Notes: generated from the sequence alone by a model not told the origin. A DNA stretch of 55,574 nt from Arenibacter arenosicollis (GCF_014397245.1 NZ_JACLHY010000030.1:1-55574), one strand, 5' to 3'. Shown: positions 1 through 9,805, counted from the stretch's first letter. Made by a program: numbers and translations.

Positions 1-54
1 ACAACAGAAGACCACATTTGAGCCTTAATTATAAAACACCTAATTTTATACATA

Positions 55-90
55 ACAAAAAACCTGTGAAGTTAACTTCACAGGTCTAAT
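55..90 (-). terminator. Intrinsic terminator of the TonB receptor gene
   Basis: Positions 62-85 form a perfect 24-base palindrome (ACCTGTGAAGTT and its complement). Read on the minus strand it is followed by a T run (complement of the A run at about 55-61). It lies about 70 bases past the stop codon of the receptor gene, which is the usual form of a rho-independent terminator. Confidence 0.85.
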
Positions 91-152
91 ATATATTCTT
101 TAAAAACCGTCAACCTATTTTAGGACGACTCAGATACTTATTCCGATTAGGT

Positions 153-3011
153 CTATTTAAGCGTAAAATTCACTCTTGCAAAAAGAAACCTACCTCCGAT
201 TCCAAATTGTTGTGCCCTACGGGACCAATCGAAACGGCCGTCGCTACGATTACCAAATTCATCCTTGGCTCTGTCTGGATAAATATCGAACAGATTATTT
301 GCTCCAAGGGTAAAGGTTAGGGCATCCGTTGCTTTATAACCTACGGAAAGATCGGTTACGAGCTTGTTGCTGAATACCTGCTGATTGGCTAAAGTGGTGG
401 TAGCTTCGGTAACCTCTCCAAAATATACATTTCTTAGAAAAATGATAAATTTATCGGAGGTAAGGCTGTTGGAAAGGTTTATTTTAGTTCTGGGAACGGC
501 TTGTTCCAAATAAACCCTACTATCCTCCGGAAAGTATGTACCTACCAATCCTGCATTCCTTAATACGTCAGATGCATTTATATCACCTACTTTTTTGGTT
601 TTAGAGAATGTGCCAGCTAAGTCCGACTTGAGTCTCCAATTAGTGCCTAAGTCCGTTTTGTGGGTTACCACCACATCCAAGCCTTTAGATTCTGTATCAA
701 TGGCATTGGCGAAGAATGAGGCTGCGGTAGCATTGGCTTGTCTTAACAGATTATCCAATTCAGTTCCTGTGCCTGGTCCGGAAAACTGACCGGTATATAC
801 TACGCGGTCGTTGATTTTTACAAAATAACCATCCACTGTCAAAGTGATATTAGCGTCCGGTATTTTGGCCGTAAGCCCCAAACTAACACTTGACGATGTT
901 TCTTCCTTTAATTGCGGAATACCCAAGAGTTTGGCTGCCCTACTGTCATTAGCAAAAGTACCTACTTCCTGTGGGTTGCCCTGGTTGTCAAATATGGTCG
1001 AGGTGGAATTAAAGTTGATTTGGTGTAAGGAAGGAGCCCTAAAGCCTGTGTTTAATGCTGCACGAATATTTATATTATCGGTAGCCCTTAATCTTCCAGC
1101 CAATTTAAAATTGATGGTGCCTCCGAAATCGCTGTAATTTTCATACCGAGTAGCGAAACTTGCCAAAAAGGCTTCTGAAAAATCAGCTTCTACATCAAAA
1201 TATCCAGCTACACTGCTTCGTCCTCTCGACAATTCATTTGAAGGGGCAAATCCTGGAAAAACTTGAGAACCACCAGGTCTGGAATTTCCAAAGAAATCTT
1301 GTGAAGGTTGTTGGGAGGCTAGAGTTATACGTTGACCGTTGGCAGTATATTGGGCATAAGAAGCTTCTTCTCCAGCAACAATATTATAGTTTTCTACTCT
1401 ATACTCCGCTCCGAACGCAATATTTAAACCAGACATAACATCGTCAAAGAATTGCGTAATATCCAGGTTGGAGGTATTTTGAAGGAAAGAAAATCCACCA
1501 GCATCAAAAAATGTTGGGGAGGCATTTTGCATGGAGGCATTAAAGGTGTTCCCTATAGTATACAAAAATGAGTTTTTACCATAGGAATTGCTCAAGTCAA
1601 CACTCCAATCCCCAACCAACCCTTTGATTCCTATGGCAATGGACTGATCCTTTATATTGGAGTTTATTTCAGGAAGAAAACCGTTAACGTAGGCGGGCGT
1701 ATATGTTCTACTTTGGTTAGGTAACCTATAAAATCCTGCTGAATTACCAGTTCTCGAGCTAATTCCTGCAAAAGAGTATAGGGTAGTGCCGATATCATCC
1801 AGGGGCAATGAGAAATTTGCAAATAATCGGCCCCCACGCAAGGCAGACTGTCCTACCCGCATATTGTAGTCGCTTCTTTGTTGCCCTCGGGCCGCCAATT
1901 CCGCAGTAGTTGCATCCGCACCAAGAATTGTTCTCAAATCTTCCTTGGTGGTTGCTCCATTCCGGTCAATTCCAGCCTGATCGGTGTATTGGATTACATC
2001 GGCTACATCATCATCCAATAAATTAGAGATGTCGTATCCGTCTGAACCAGCTACTCTTTCAACGGTATTGTACAAATTAAATATAGAACCTTCCCATTCT
2101 TTCATTCGGCTATACTCTTGACGAACGTCGAAATCCCCAGAAAGATTTATAAATCCCCCATTATCTCCAAGTGGAATACCGTAACTGGCCGAAATATTGG
2201 TGGTTTCACCGTCCACACCCCCGGTTTGGTCATTGGCGTTTTTAGTGAAATTGGCACCTGTAGTAACTGTGGTGGTAAGTTCGTTTACACTTTTGTTCAA
2301 TACAATATTGATAACCCCGGCAATGGCATCCGAACCATATTGTGCTGCGGCACCATCGCGTAATACTTCAATACGTTGGATAGCAGCTGCAGGTATCGCA
2401 TTTAAATCGGTACCAACACTTCCTCTACCAAAAGTCCCGTTTACGTTTATTAAAGAGGAGGTGTGTCTTCTTTTACCATTAATTAAGACCAATACTTGAT
2501 CTGGACCTAATCCTCTAAGCGAAGCTGGATCAATATGATCTGTACCATCCGATATGGTCTGGGTATTTGAGGTAAAGGAAGGAGCCACATAATTCAATAT
2601 CTGGTTTAAATTTACCTGGGGGGCCATATTGTTAAGTTCCTTCATGTCTATAACATCTACAGGAACAGTGCTCTCTGTAGCCGTTCTGTTTGGATTACGC
2701 GAACCAACAATAATTACTTCTGACAATGCCACACCAGACGTAAGTCGAATGGCCATGTTGGTACTGTTGACTGTAACTTGTAAGGTTTGGAATCCAATAT
2801 AGGAAACCACTAAAATGTCGCCCATTGTGGCCTCAATGGTGAAATTCCCATCAAAATCCGTGGTAGCACCTGTAGTGGTTCCTTTAATTACGATAGATGC
2901 ACCGGGCAACGGAGTGCCTTCTTCATCCACAACTGATCCCGTTACTTGGGCGTTGGTAAAACCAACCATCCCATAAATGAAAATCAAAGCAATAAAGTAA
3001 TACTTTTTCAT
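153..3011 (-). CDS. TonB-dependent outer-membrane receptor
   Basis: Outer-membrane beta-barrel that imports a substrate using TonB energy. From the ATG at 3011 the protein is 952 residues; an ATG 27 bases upstream would only add nine residues before the signal peptide, which runs from MKKYYF to the cleavage site after NAQ. Next comes a carboxypeptidase-regulatory-like beta sandwich (VTGSVVDEEGTPLPGASI), then a plug domain with the typical motifs LRGLGPDQVLVLING and VLRDGAAAQYGSDAIAGVINIVL split across the plug end, then a long barrel ending in an aromatic/basic C-terminus (VNFTLK). No SusD-like lipoprotein is next to it, so it is not a complete SusCD pair. The substrate cannot be told; siderophore, vitamin or oligosaccharide are possible. 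Its own terminator follows. Confidence 0.93.
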   Translation of the reverse strand: MKKYYFIALIFIYGMVGFTNAQVTGSVVDEEGTPLPGASIVIKGTTTGATTDFDGNFTIEATMGDILVVSYIGFQTLQVTVNSTNMAIRLTSGVALSEVIIVGSRNPNRTATESTVPVDVIDMKELNNMAPQVNLNQILNYVAPSFTSNTQTISDGTDHIDPASLRGLGPDQVLVLINGKRRHTSSLINVNGTFGRGSVGTDLNAIPAAAIQRIEVLRDGAAAQYGSDAIAGVINIVLNKSVNELTTTVTTGANFTKNANDQTGGVDGETTNISASYGIPLGDNGGFINLSGDFDVRQEYSRMKEWEGSIFNLYNTVERVAGSDGYDISNLLDDDVADVIQYTDQAGIDRNGATTKEDLRTILGADATTAELAARGQQRSDYNMRVGQSALRGGRLFANFSLPLDDIGTTLYSFAGISSRTGNSAGFYRLPNQSRTYTPAYVNGFLPEINSNIKDQSIAIGIKGLVGDWSVDLSNSYGKNSFLYTIGNTFNASMQNASPTFFDAGGFSFLQNTSNLDITQFFDDVMSGLNIAFGAEYRVENYNIVAGEEASYAQYTANGQRITLASQQPSQDFFGNSRPGGSQVFPGFAPSNELSRGRSSVAGYFDVEADFSEAFLASFATRYENYSDFGGTINFKLAGRLRATDNINIRAALNTGFRAPSLHQINFNSTSTIFDNQGNPQEVGTFANDSRAAKLLGIPQLKEETSSSVSLGLTAKIPDANITLTVDGYFVKINDRVVYTGQFSGPGTGTELDNLLRQANATAASFFANAIDTESKGLDVVVTHKTDLGTNWRLKSDLAGTFSKTKKVGDINASDVLRNAGLVGTYFPEDSRVYLEQAVPRTKINLSNSLTSDKFIIFLRNVYFGEVTEATTTLANQQVFSNKLVTDLSVGYKATDALTFTLGANNLFDIYPDRAKDEFGNRSDGRFDWSRRAQQFGIGGRFLFARVNFTLK

Positions 3012-3499
3012 ATATGAGTTTTTTGAGTTTATAAGCATAGAAGTTAAGGAATTTTAGGTCAAGATGTAAGAAAAATTACTAAAAAGTGAGCTAATAGCTT
3101 AATTTTGAGAAAAATAGGAATGCAGTAATTACCTGCTGAAAGAGTTGGGGTTAAGTCATCCAAGCCATTAACAGCTAGTACAATGTGGTTTTGGCCAGCT
3201 AATTTTAATGACAGAATAAAACATTAGGTGAAATTTCTTGTTTATAATCCCAAAATCCTGAAAATCATGTGTGTTTTTATGTGAAAGGGATAAAAAATTG
3301 CAGGACGAAATTAAATAAATTAAAATACTAGCCTTATATTTGCTGTAGTTTTAAGAGTTGCGCTTTGACCTGTAATCACCATTGCTGCTACTAAATCCTT
3401 GGGTAAATAAAATTAGATTCATTTTTCTTTTTCAACACTCGTTTAGTATTTCAACCGCTGCTCAAACGAGATTTACAATTTATAACTTTAAAAAAAACA
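3012..3499. promoter_or_regulatory. Divergent intergenic region with cold-shock gene promoter and leader hairpin
   Basis: This 488-base gap separates the receptor gene (-) from the cold-shock gene (+). A -7 box TATATTTG lies at 3335-3342, which would give the cold-shock mRNA a leader of about 150 bases. Inside that leader CTCGTTT (3438-3444) pairs with AAACGAG (3464-3470), a possible stem. Long structured leaders are known for cspA-type genes; here the leader length and role are inference. I found no convincing promoter for the receptor gene and no small gene. Confidence 0.5.
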
Positions 3500-3955
3500 A
3501 TGGCAAAATCGCAACAAACTTATAGTAAAAGTGAAAAGGAAAAGAAGCGCCTGAAAAAGCGTGAGGAAAAGCAAAAGAAAAAAGAGGCTCGTAAATTGGA
3601 GTCGAAGGAAAATGGGCCAGGTATCCAATTTGCCTACGTTGATCATGATGGGAATTTAACGGATACCCCACCAGATCCATCCAAAAAAATAAAAGTTGAT
3701 GCCTCTACCATAGAAATTGGTGTTCCAAAAAGGGATGATAGTGATGTAGAGGAATTCGACCCTGTTAGAAATGGGAAAGTATCCTTTTTTGATACTTCAA
3801 AAGGTTTTGGATTTATCATAGATACCGAAAATCAAGAGAAATATTTTACCCACGTTAGTGGGCTGATTGATGAAATCGCGGAAAATGATAAGGTTTCCTT
3901 TGAGCTTGAAAAAGGTCAGAAAGGTATGAATGCCGTTCGCGTAAAGAAAATCTAG
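3500..3955 (+). CDS. Cold-shock domain protein with basic N-terminal arm
   Basis: RNA/ssDNA-binding protein of 151 residues, roughly twice the size of a plain CspA. The cold-shock domain fills residues 90-151, with RNP1-like KGFGFI (101-106) and RNP2-like YFTHVS (115-120, slightly altered from the usual FVHxS). Residues 1-35 are almost entirely Lys/Glu/Arg and probably form a charged helix; residues 40-90 are an acidic, likely flexible linker. The arm may bind RNA or ribosomes, which is inference. A long leader precedes it and a hairpin terminator follows. It is one of three cold-shock genes in the window, each with a different N-terminus. Confidence 0.9.
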   Translation: MAKSQQTYSKSEKEKKRLKKREEKQKKKEARKLESKENGPGIQFAYVDHDGNLTDTPPDPSKKIKVDASTIEIGVPKRDDSDVEEFDPVRNGKVSFFDTSKGFGFIIDTENQEKYFTHVSGLIDEIAENDKVSFELEKGQKGMNAVRVKKI

Positions 3956-4002
3956 TTTCTAAGTCAATTCCTAAAATGGAATTGCGCACCTATATAATAT
4001 TT

Positions 4003-4058
4003 AGGGTAGTGCAGATAAATTCAACTTTGTATGGATTTATGTACTACCCTTGTTTTTT
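4003..4058 (+). terminator. Intrinsic terminator after the cold-shock gene
   Basis: AGGGTAGT (4003-4010) pairs with ACTACCCT (4043-4050), extended inward by ATAAAT/ATTTAT after a small internal loop, and is followed by a T-rich tract. It lies about 50 bases past the stop codon. Confidence 0.75.
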
Positions 4059-4077
4059 GCCATAATTTGGGTAAATG

Positions 4078-4160
4078 AGCCCCGTTTATAGATTCCCCAA
4101 GCCAAACTTTCAATTTTGTTCTTAACGGGGGCTATCGTTGATGGATATAAATTCCATCAA
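4078..4160. repeat. Two inverted repeats upstream of the serine hydrolase gene
   Basis: AGCCCCGTT (4078-4086) pairs with AACGGGGGCT (4124-4133) with one bulged G. TTGATGGA (4138-4145) pairs perfectly with TCCATCAA (4153-4160) across seven bases. The TTGATGG core recurs at about 4198. They lie in the 412-base gap before the next gene; an operator role is possible but unproven. Confidence 0.45.
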
Positions 4161-4367
4161 ATGCTATAGTAGTCAATACAACAACTTTTTTTGAAATTTG
4201 ATGGTATTCCGAAGATATAAGTCATATTTATATTTTCTTCTATGTACTTTGATCTTACTTTTCTAGATAAAAAATAATCGAAAACCATTTACTGTTTTGT
4301 ATAACCAAAAAAAGCAATAACTTTTAAGATTCGTAAAAAAGGATAACAAATCAAATTTTAAAGTACA

Positions 4368-5651
4368 ATGGTAAAATTATTTAAAGCTTACATTTTTTTA
4401 TTAGGCTGTCTGTTATGGATATCCTTTACACATGCTCAAGACCTATCTACAGCACTTCCGGAGGAAGTAGGGATGTCATCAGAACGCTTGGACAGATTAT
4501 CTGCCACACTTGAACAGTATGTAAAAGAGGGTAAAATGGCCGGAAATGTGGCCCTCATTGCGAGAAAGGGCAAAGTAATTTATCAGCATGCCTTTGGGGC
4601 GAGTGATTTGGAGACCGGGAAAAAGATGGGCAATGACGCCATATTTAGGATAGCTTCACAAACGAAGGCCATAGTTAGCGTAGCTGCAATGATATTACAG
4701 GAAGAAGGAAAACTTTTGATAGCAGATCCAATTGGAAAATATTTACCAGAATGGAAAGAAACTACTGTTGCCAAAATACGTGATGACGGGGGATATGATG
4801 TGGTAAAAGCAAATCGCTCCATAACCATAAGGGATTTGTTGACCCATACTGCTGGTATTGGATATGGACATGGACCTGCAAAAAAGGAATGGGAAGAGGC
4901 CGGTATACAGAACTGGTATTTTGCAGACCGAAACGAACCTATTGCCGAAACTGTTGCGCGTATGGCAAAATTGCCAATGGATGCCCAGCCTGGAGAAAAG
5001 TTTGTATATGGTTACAATACGGATATCCTTGGGGTAATTGTAGAAAAAGCCTCTGGAAAATCACTGGATGCATTTATAAAGGAAAGGATCTTGGATCCGA
5101 TAGGAATGGTGGATACTCATTTCTATTTGCCTAAAAATAAAACTGAAAGACTAGCTACTTCCTATATGGCCTATGAAGGCAAGCCTCTGGAAAGATCTCC
5201 CGATCCCGGCTTGGGAATTGGTCAAGGTCATTATGTTAAGGGACCCCGTAAAAGTTTTTCCGGTGGCGCCGGTCTACTTTCTACGGCCATGGACTATGCC
5301 AAATTCTTACAAATGATGTTGAATGGAGGTGAGTTTAACGGGCAGAGGATTATATCCCCAAAAACCGTTGAATTAATGATTGCAGATCATGTTGATGTTC
5401 GTGGCATTCCCTATGGCAGTAGAAAGGGTTCAGGTTTTGGACTTGGCTTCTCCATTACCAAAAACGTGGGGGAAAGGGGAGAACCTGGTTCTGTCAGTAC
5501 TTTTGAGTGGGGAGGAGCTTATGGATCTACTTATTGGGCAGACCCCGTGGAGGACCTGGTTGTAGTATATTTTAAACAACTAATACCTACCAACGGAATT
5601 GACGATCACGCTAAGTTGAGAAGTTTGGTATATCAGGCCATTTTGGAGTAA
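4368..5651 (+). CDS. Secreted serine hydrolase, class C beta-lactamase fold
   Basis: 427-residue member of the beta-lactamase/penicillin-binding-like esterase superfamily. A signal peptide ends at THAQ (residues 21-24). The nucleophile motif SxxK is SQTK at 97-100; the tyrosine block reads YGYNTD at 214-219; and the C-terminal WGGAYGSTYW motif replaces the KTG triad as in many esterases of this family. It probably acts in the periplasm on esters or peptides; resistance to beta-lactams cannot be inferred. It stands alone, with no operon partner within 150 bases on the same strand. Confidence 0.9.
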   Translation: MVKLFKAYIFLLGCLLWISFTHAQDLSTALPEEVGMSSERLDRLSATLEQYVKEGKMAGNVALIARKGKVIYQHAFGASDLETGKKMGNDAIFRIASQTKAIVSVAAMILQEEGKLLIADPIGKYLPEWKETTVAKIRDDGGYDVVKANRSITIRDLLTHTAGIGYGHGPAKKEWEEAGIQNWYFADRNEPIAETVARMAKLPMDAQPGEKFVYGYNTDILGVIVEKASGKSLDAFIKERILDPIGMVDTHFYLPKNKTERLATSYMAYEGKPLERSPDPGLGIGQGHYVKGPRKSFSGGAGLLSTAMDYAKFLQMMLNGGEFNGQRIISPKTVELMIADHVDVRGIPYGSRKGSGFGLGFSITKNVGERGEPGSVSTFEWGGAYGSTYWADPVEDLVVVYFKQLIPTNGIDDHAKLRSLVYQAILE

Positions 5652-5762
5652 ACCACCCACTGTATATTGTTGAAAACACATGATTTTAAAGAAAAAGTGT
5701 TAAGATATTGTAAATTTTAGCGGTTTTAGGACAATCTATTCTTCTAAAAAATCTATATCCCA

Positions 5763-5770
5763 TAGGTTTG
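5763..5770 (+). promoter_or_regulatory. -7 promoter box of the FKBP gene
   Basis: TAGGTTTG matches the Bacteroidota sigma -7 consensus TAnnTTTG and lies 41 bases before the ATG. No clear TTG -33 element is present at the usual distance. Confidence 0.55.
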
Positions 5771-5811
5771 CACTTTAATAGTCAGATTAAAAATTAGAGA
5801 TACTGAATTTT

Positions 5812-6240
5812 ATGAGTAGAGTTAAGGAAAATGACAAGGTAAAAGTACATTACACTGGAAAATTAAAAACCGGTCAAATATTCGACAGTTCTTTGGAAAG
5901 AGAGCCAATCGAAGTTACTTTGGGACAAGGCCAACTTATTCCAGGTTTTGAAAAGGAATTGGTGAATATGGAGGTCAATGAAAAGAAAACGATTACCGTG
6001 CCCAAGGAAGAAGCTTACGGAGATATTATGGAGGAATTGTTTCATGAAATTAAGAAAGCGGAGCTTCCTGAAGACATTAAACCTGAAATAGGAATGATGT
6101 TGGTTGCAAAAAATCCGGACGGTACAGAAAACCAATTGCGAGTTACAGATGTTAAGGAGGAAAGTATTGTTATTGATGCCAATCACGTTTTGGCAGGACA
6201 GGACCTTACCTTTGAGTTGGAATTGGTAGCTATTTTATAA
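5812..6240 (+). CDS. FKBP-type peptidyl-prolyl isomerase, SlyD-like
   Basis: 142-residue cytoplasmic prolyl isomerase/chaperone. The split FKBP domain is visible: VKVHYTGKL and IFDSS at the start, LIPGFEKELVNM in the middle, and LTFELELVAI at the end, with an inserted chaperone flap of about 60 residues (from EEAYGDIM onwards) as in SlyD. The metal-binding His-rich tail of E. coli SlyD is absent, so a nickel-delivery role is unlikely. It is a single gene with its own promoter box and terminator. Confidence 0.92.
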   Translation: MSRVKENDKVKVHYTGKLKTGQIFDSSLEREPIEVTLGQGQLIPGFEKELVNMEVNEKKTITVPKEEAYGDIMEELFHEIKKAELPEDIKPEIGMMLVAKNPDGTENQLRVTDVKEESIVIDANHVLAGQDLTFELELVAIL

Positions 6241-6292
6241 AGCTTAAATAAAACAGCATTTTCACTACTAGTGGATAATGCTATTGAATTAC

Positions 6293-6325
6293 AAAGGCCG
6301 TCTAATTTGGGACGGTCTTTTGCTT
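6293..6325 (+). terminator. Intrinsic terminator of the FKBP gene
   Basis: GGCCGTC (6296-6302) pairs with GACGGTC (6311-6317) with one G-T wobble, flanked by AAA/TTT, followed by a T-rich stretch. Confidence 0.7.
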
Positions 6326-6388
6326 TTTATACACCAATTTTCTTTAAAAGATATAAAAGACTATGGCTAATATGGGCTAGTAGTTTTG

Positions 6389-8686
6389 TTATGCTTGCTT
6401 ATGATTGCCATTCAAGATATTAAGAACTAGGGCTTTGGTCAAAGGTCTATCGGCAGCTTTGGCTTTTACCTCCTCAAAGGTGAACCTGAAATCGCAACCG
6501 TTTCGGTGCTCGCTGCAACCGTATGAGGTTTTTCCTTTTACAATCATTCCATTTTTGCATTTGGGACAACTTGGGCTATCGGTATTCGCCTTTTTCTTAG
6601 GTTCCAGAATCAGCCTATAATTTTCATCAAAGCGTACGAGACCTTCAACATCCTTAACCCCTTCGCAATCAAACCCTTTTAAATTTACGGTACAACCTTT
6701 TTGAAGCAACCTCATCAGCTGCTTTTCAGAGATTTTTTTATGGTGAACAACAAATGGAAGTATAAAATCACAGCCATTTTTGTACCCACTGCAGCCATAG
6801 GCCGACTTCCCTTGTATAAGATTCCCATTCTTGCATTTTGGGCAGGTTTCATCCGTAATGCCTTTTGAACTTTTTTTTGGTTTTGGGGTTTCTTTCTTTT
6901 GGTCGGCAATGACATTGGAGATATTGGCACGCTTTGTTTCACTCCTTACTTCGTAAACCAATTCGTCCACCATTTTTTTCATATTATTGATGAACAATGC
7001 AGCACTAAAATTGCCTTTTTCAATATCTTTCAACTGCTTTTCCCATAAACCTGTTAGTTCCGCAGATTTCAGCAATTCGTTTTGAATCGTATTGATCAAT
7101 TGGATGCCTGTTTGGGTAGCCAGTACTTGCTTTTTATTTCTTTCTATGTACTTACGCCTAAATAAGGTCTCAATAATATTGGCTCTAGTTGATGGTCTTC
7201 CTATGCCGTTTTCTTTCATAAATTCACGCATTTCCTCATCGTCAACCTGTTTGCCGGCCGTTTCCATTGCCCTTAGTAAAGTAGCTTCGGTAAATTGTTT
7301 TGGAGGCTTGGTCTGTTTTTCCAAAAATGAAGGCTCATGGGGACCTTTTTCACCTTTCACAAAATTTGGTAATATACCGGGTAACTTTTTTTCTTTGGAA
7401 TTGGCCGTCTCAAAAATAACACGCCAGCCTTTCTTGAGTATCTCCTTGCCCGTAGTTTTAAATGGGATATCGGCAGTCTTTCCTGTTACCGTTGTGTTGG
7501 AAACTTCACAATCATCATAGAATACGGCGATAAATCTCCGAACAATACTATCGTATACCTGTTGTTGGGCCACCCCTAGTTTTATCTCAACCCCAGTAGG
7601 AATAATGGCATGGTGGTCCGTTACTTTTTTATCATTGAAAACCTTTGTTGATTTTCTGATTTTTTTGGCCAACAGGGGCGAGGTCAAAGGCTCATAATTA
7701 CTTAGATTCCGAAGTATTCCTGATACCTTGGGATATACGTCATTGGGTAAAAAAGTGGTGTCCACCCTAGGATAGGTAACCACTTTTTGTTCGTATAATT
7801 TTTGGACGATCTTCAGTGTTTCATCCGCTGTAAAACCAAATTTAGTGTTGCAATATACTTGTAGGCCCGTTAGATCAAATAGTTTGGGAGCATATTCCTT
7901 ACCTTTCTTTTTGGCAATGGAGACAATTTCAAAATCGTGTTCCTTAACCTGCTTGGCCAGGATTTCCCCTTCCTCCATTTTTAAAAATCGGCCTTCCTCA
8001 TAATTAAAGACCGTATCCCTGTATAGGGTTTGCAATTCCCAATAGGGTTGGGGCTTAAAGTTTTCTATTTCCAAATACCTATTTACCACCATGGCCAAGG
8101 TGGGGGTTTGTACCCGACCTATGGACAACATCTGTTTATAGCCGCCGTGTTTTACCGTATAAAGGCGCGTGGCATTCATCCCTAAAAGCCAATCCCCTAT
8201 GGCACGGGAAAAGCCAGCATAATAGAGATTGTCATAATCTTGGGAGGACTTTAATTTAGTAAACCCTTCTTTTATGGCCTCGGTTGTTAAGGAAGAGATC
8301 CACAAGCGCTTTACTTCTCCCTTATAGTTGGCCTGATGCATTACCCAACGTTGAATAAGTTCTCCTTCTTGACCGGCATCCCCGCAGTTTATAACCACCT
8401 CCGCCTTATCAAAAAGACTTTTTACAATATTGAACTGTTTTTGGATTCCCGCATTGTCCACCACTTTTGTTTTAAATTTTTCGGGGAGCATGGGTAAATT
8501 GTTCAAATCCCAACTTTTCCAATAAGGCTTATAGTCACTGGGCTCAAATAAAGTGCACAGATGTCCAAAGGTAAAAGTTACGGCATATCCATTTCCTTCA
8601 AAATACCCATCATGCTTAGTGTTTGCTCCTAAAACTTGTGCAATTTCTCTAGCTACGCTGGGTTTTTCCGCAATACAGACTTTCAC
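6389..8686 (-). CDS. topB: DNA topoisomerase III (type IA)
   Basis: 765 residues. The Toprim domain starts at once (MKVCIAEKPSVAREIA, catalytic Glu7) and carries DAGQEGE at 103-109; the Gly in place of the second Asp resembles other Bacteroidota topoisomerase III proteins. The nucleophile is Tyr305 in VVTYPRVDTTFLP. SIGRVQTPTLAMV (188-200) is the other family signature. The C-terminus has two copies of a four-cysteine ribbon, each starting CPKCKNG, about 100 residues apart. It relaxes or decatenates DNA through single-strand passage. Topoisomerase III genes can ride on conjugative elements, but no relaxase, Tra gene or integrase is nearby, so it is read as the chromosomal copy. Confidence 0.96.
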   Translation of the reverse strand: MKVCIAEKPSVAREIAQVLGANTKHDGYFEGNGYAVTFTFGHLCTLFEPSDYKPYWKSWDLNNLPMLPEKFKTKVVDNAGIQKQFNIVKSLFDKAEVVINCGDAGQEGELIQRWVMHQANYKGEVKRLWISSLTTEAIKEGFTKLKSSQDYDNLYYAGFSRAIGDWLLGMNATRLYTVKHGGYKQMLSIGRVQTPTLAMVVNRYLEIENFKPQPYWELQTLYRDTVFNYEEGRFLKMEEGEILAKQVKEHDFEIVSIAKKKGKEYAPKLFDLTGLQVYCNTKFGFTADETLKIVQKLYEQKVVTYPRVDTTFLPNDVYPKVSGILRNLSNYEPLTSPLLAKKIRKSTKVFNDKKVTDHHAIIPTGVEIKLGVAQQQVYDSIVRRFIAVFYDDCEVSNTTVTGKTADIPFKTTGKEILKKGWRVIFETANSKEKKLPGILPNFVKGEKGPHEPSFLEKQTKPPKQFTEATLLRAMETAGKQVDDEEMREFMKENGIGRPSTRANIIETLFRRKYIERNKKQVLATQTGIQLINTIQNELLKSAELTGLWEKQLKDIEKGNFSAALFINNMKKMVDELVYEVRSETKRANISNVIADQKKETPKPKKSSKGITDETCPKCKNGNLIQGKSAYGCSGYKNGCDFILPFVVHHKKISEKQLMRLLQKGCTVNLKGFDCEGVKDVEGLVRFDENYRLILEPKKKANTDSPSCPKCKNGMIVKGKTSYGCSEHRNGCDFRFTFEEVKAKAADRPLTKALVLNILNGNHKQA

Positions 8687-8939
8687 TTCAAAAGGGGTTT
8701 AATAAGGCTTGCAAATTACTTAATTTAAACTGTCTTATTCCTAGAAAAAAGGATTTTCTATTCCAATGATATTTGGAATGGAGTACTCAACTTGTAATAG
8801 AACCGGACTATGTTTTCCAATATTAAAAATGCCAATTGATAATTATATTAGGTGGAATATCGTGGTAAAATGATATATTTATAGGGCACAGTTGTGAATT
8901 CTACCAATATTGCCAACATTAAATAATAAAACTAGCAGG

Positions 8940-9635
8940 ATGAAAAATACGATCGTTATTATATTTACTTTCTTTACTTTAATTTCTTGTACCTCCCAAG
9001 CTGCCAAAAGTCTTTTTAATGGAAAGGATTTGGATGGTTGGCATGTAGATGTACCCAAAATGGACAATGATCCCAATGCTATAAATCCCTTTATAGTAAG
9101 GGATGGTATGTTGGTGAGTTTGGGAGAACCACAGGGCCATCTTATTACGGATGCCATTTATCAGGACTTTAGGTTGGAAGTGGAGTATCGTTTTGCTGGG
9201 AAACCTGGTAATTGTGGTGTGTTGGTATTTGCTTCAACTCCTAGATCCCTATATGAAATGTTTCCCAAATCTATAGAGGTTCAAATGATGCATGAAAATG
9301 CCGGCGATTTTTGGTGTATTGTACAGGATATTGAGACGGACAATATGTTGGAAAGACGTGGGCCTAAAGAAGAATGGGGAATTACCGAAGGCAAATTGCG
9401 AAGAATAAAAAATTTGACCGATGGTTCGGAAAAACCTTTGGGTGAATGGAATTCCATGACCATTGAGTGCCTTAATAACTCAATAAAGGTATGGGTAAAT
9501 GGCGATTTGGTAAACCATGGTTACAATGCCACAGTAAGTAGTGGAAATATTGCCTTACAGGCGGAAGGTGCGGAAGTAGAATTCCGAAAAGTTATGCTCA
9601 CACCTATTAACAAGCTCAGTGAAACAGCGCCGTGA
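8940..9635 (+). CDS. DUF1080 lipoprotein (3-keto-disaccharide hydrolase-like)
   Basis: 231 residues from the ATG at 8940; a TTG 30 bases earlier would only lengthen the lipoprotein signal. The lipobox is LISC with Cys17, so the protein is probably anchored in a membrane. The body is a concanavalin-like beta sandwich with the DUF1080 opening SLFNGKDLDGWHVD, the central FRLEVEYRF and the ending GNIALQAEGAEVEFRKVML. Some family members hydrolyse 3-keto-glycosides; the substrate here is unknown. The next gene is separated by 170 bases including a long palindrome, so co-transcription is uncertain. Confidence 0.88.
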   Translation: MKNTIVIIFTFFTLISCTSQAAKSLFNGKDLDGWHVDVPKMDNDPNAINPFIVRDGMLVSLGEPQGHLITDAIYQDFRLEVEYRFAGKPGNCGVLVFASTPRSLYEMFPKSIEVQMMHENAGDFWCIVQDIETDNMLERRGPKEEWGITEGKLRRIKNLTDGSEKPLGEWNSMTIECLNNSIKVWVNGDLVNHGYNATVSSGNIALQAEGAEVEFRKVMLTPINKLSETAP

Positions 9636-9760
9636 TAAACAATGTCTTGCTCGTCCCACCTTGGGTACTTCTACATTTTGGTTTGATCCTATTATAGAAT
9701 GGGTGATCTAAAAGGCGTATTCTTTTAACATAGGGGCGCAGAATGCTTGGGTTTTATTTT

Positions 9761-9787
9761 ATATCTTATTAATTATTAATAAGATAT
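9761..9787. promoter_or_regulatory. 27-base perfect palindrome just upstream of pcm
   Basis: ATATCTTATTAAT, a central T, and the exact reverse complement: 13-base arms with one central base, ending 18 bases before the start codon of the methyltransferase. It could be a dimeric-repressor operator or an mRNA hairpin next to the ribosome entry site. It is not followed by a long T run, so it is a poor terminator. Confidence 0.6.
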
Positions 9788-9805
9788 GTTTTAAAAGCAA
9801 GAGCA

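Noticed and set aside
153..3011. SusCD-type polysaccharide-utilisation locus
   Set aside because: No SusD-like lipoprotein or glycoside hydrolase is next to the receptor; the lyase at 52 kb is too far away.
6389..8686. Topoisomerase III as a sign of an integrative conjugative element
   Set aside because: No relaxase, mobilisation, Tra or integrase gene is found nearby, and no attachment-site repeats were seen.
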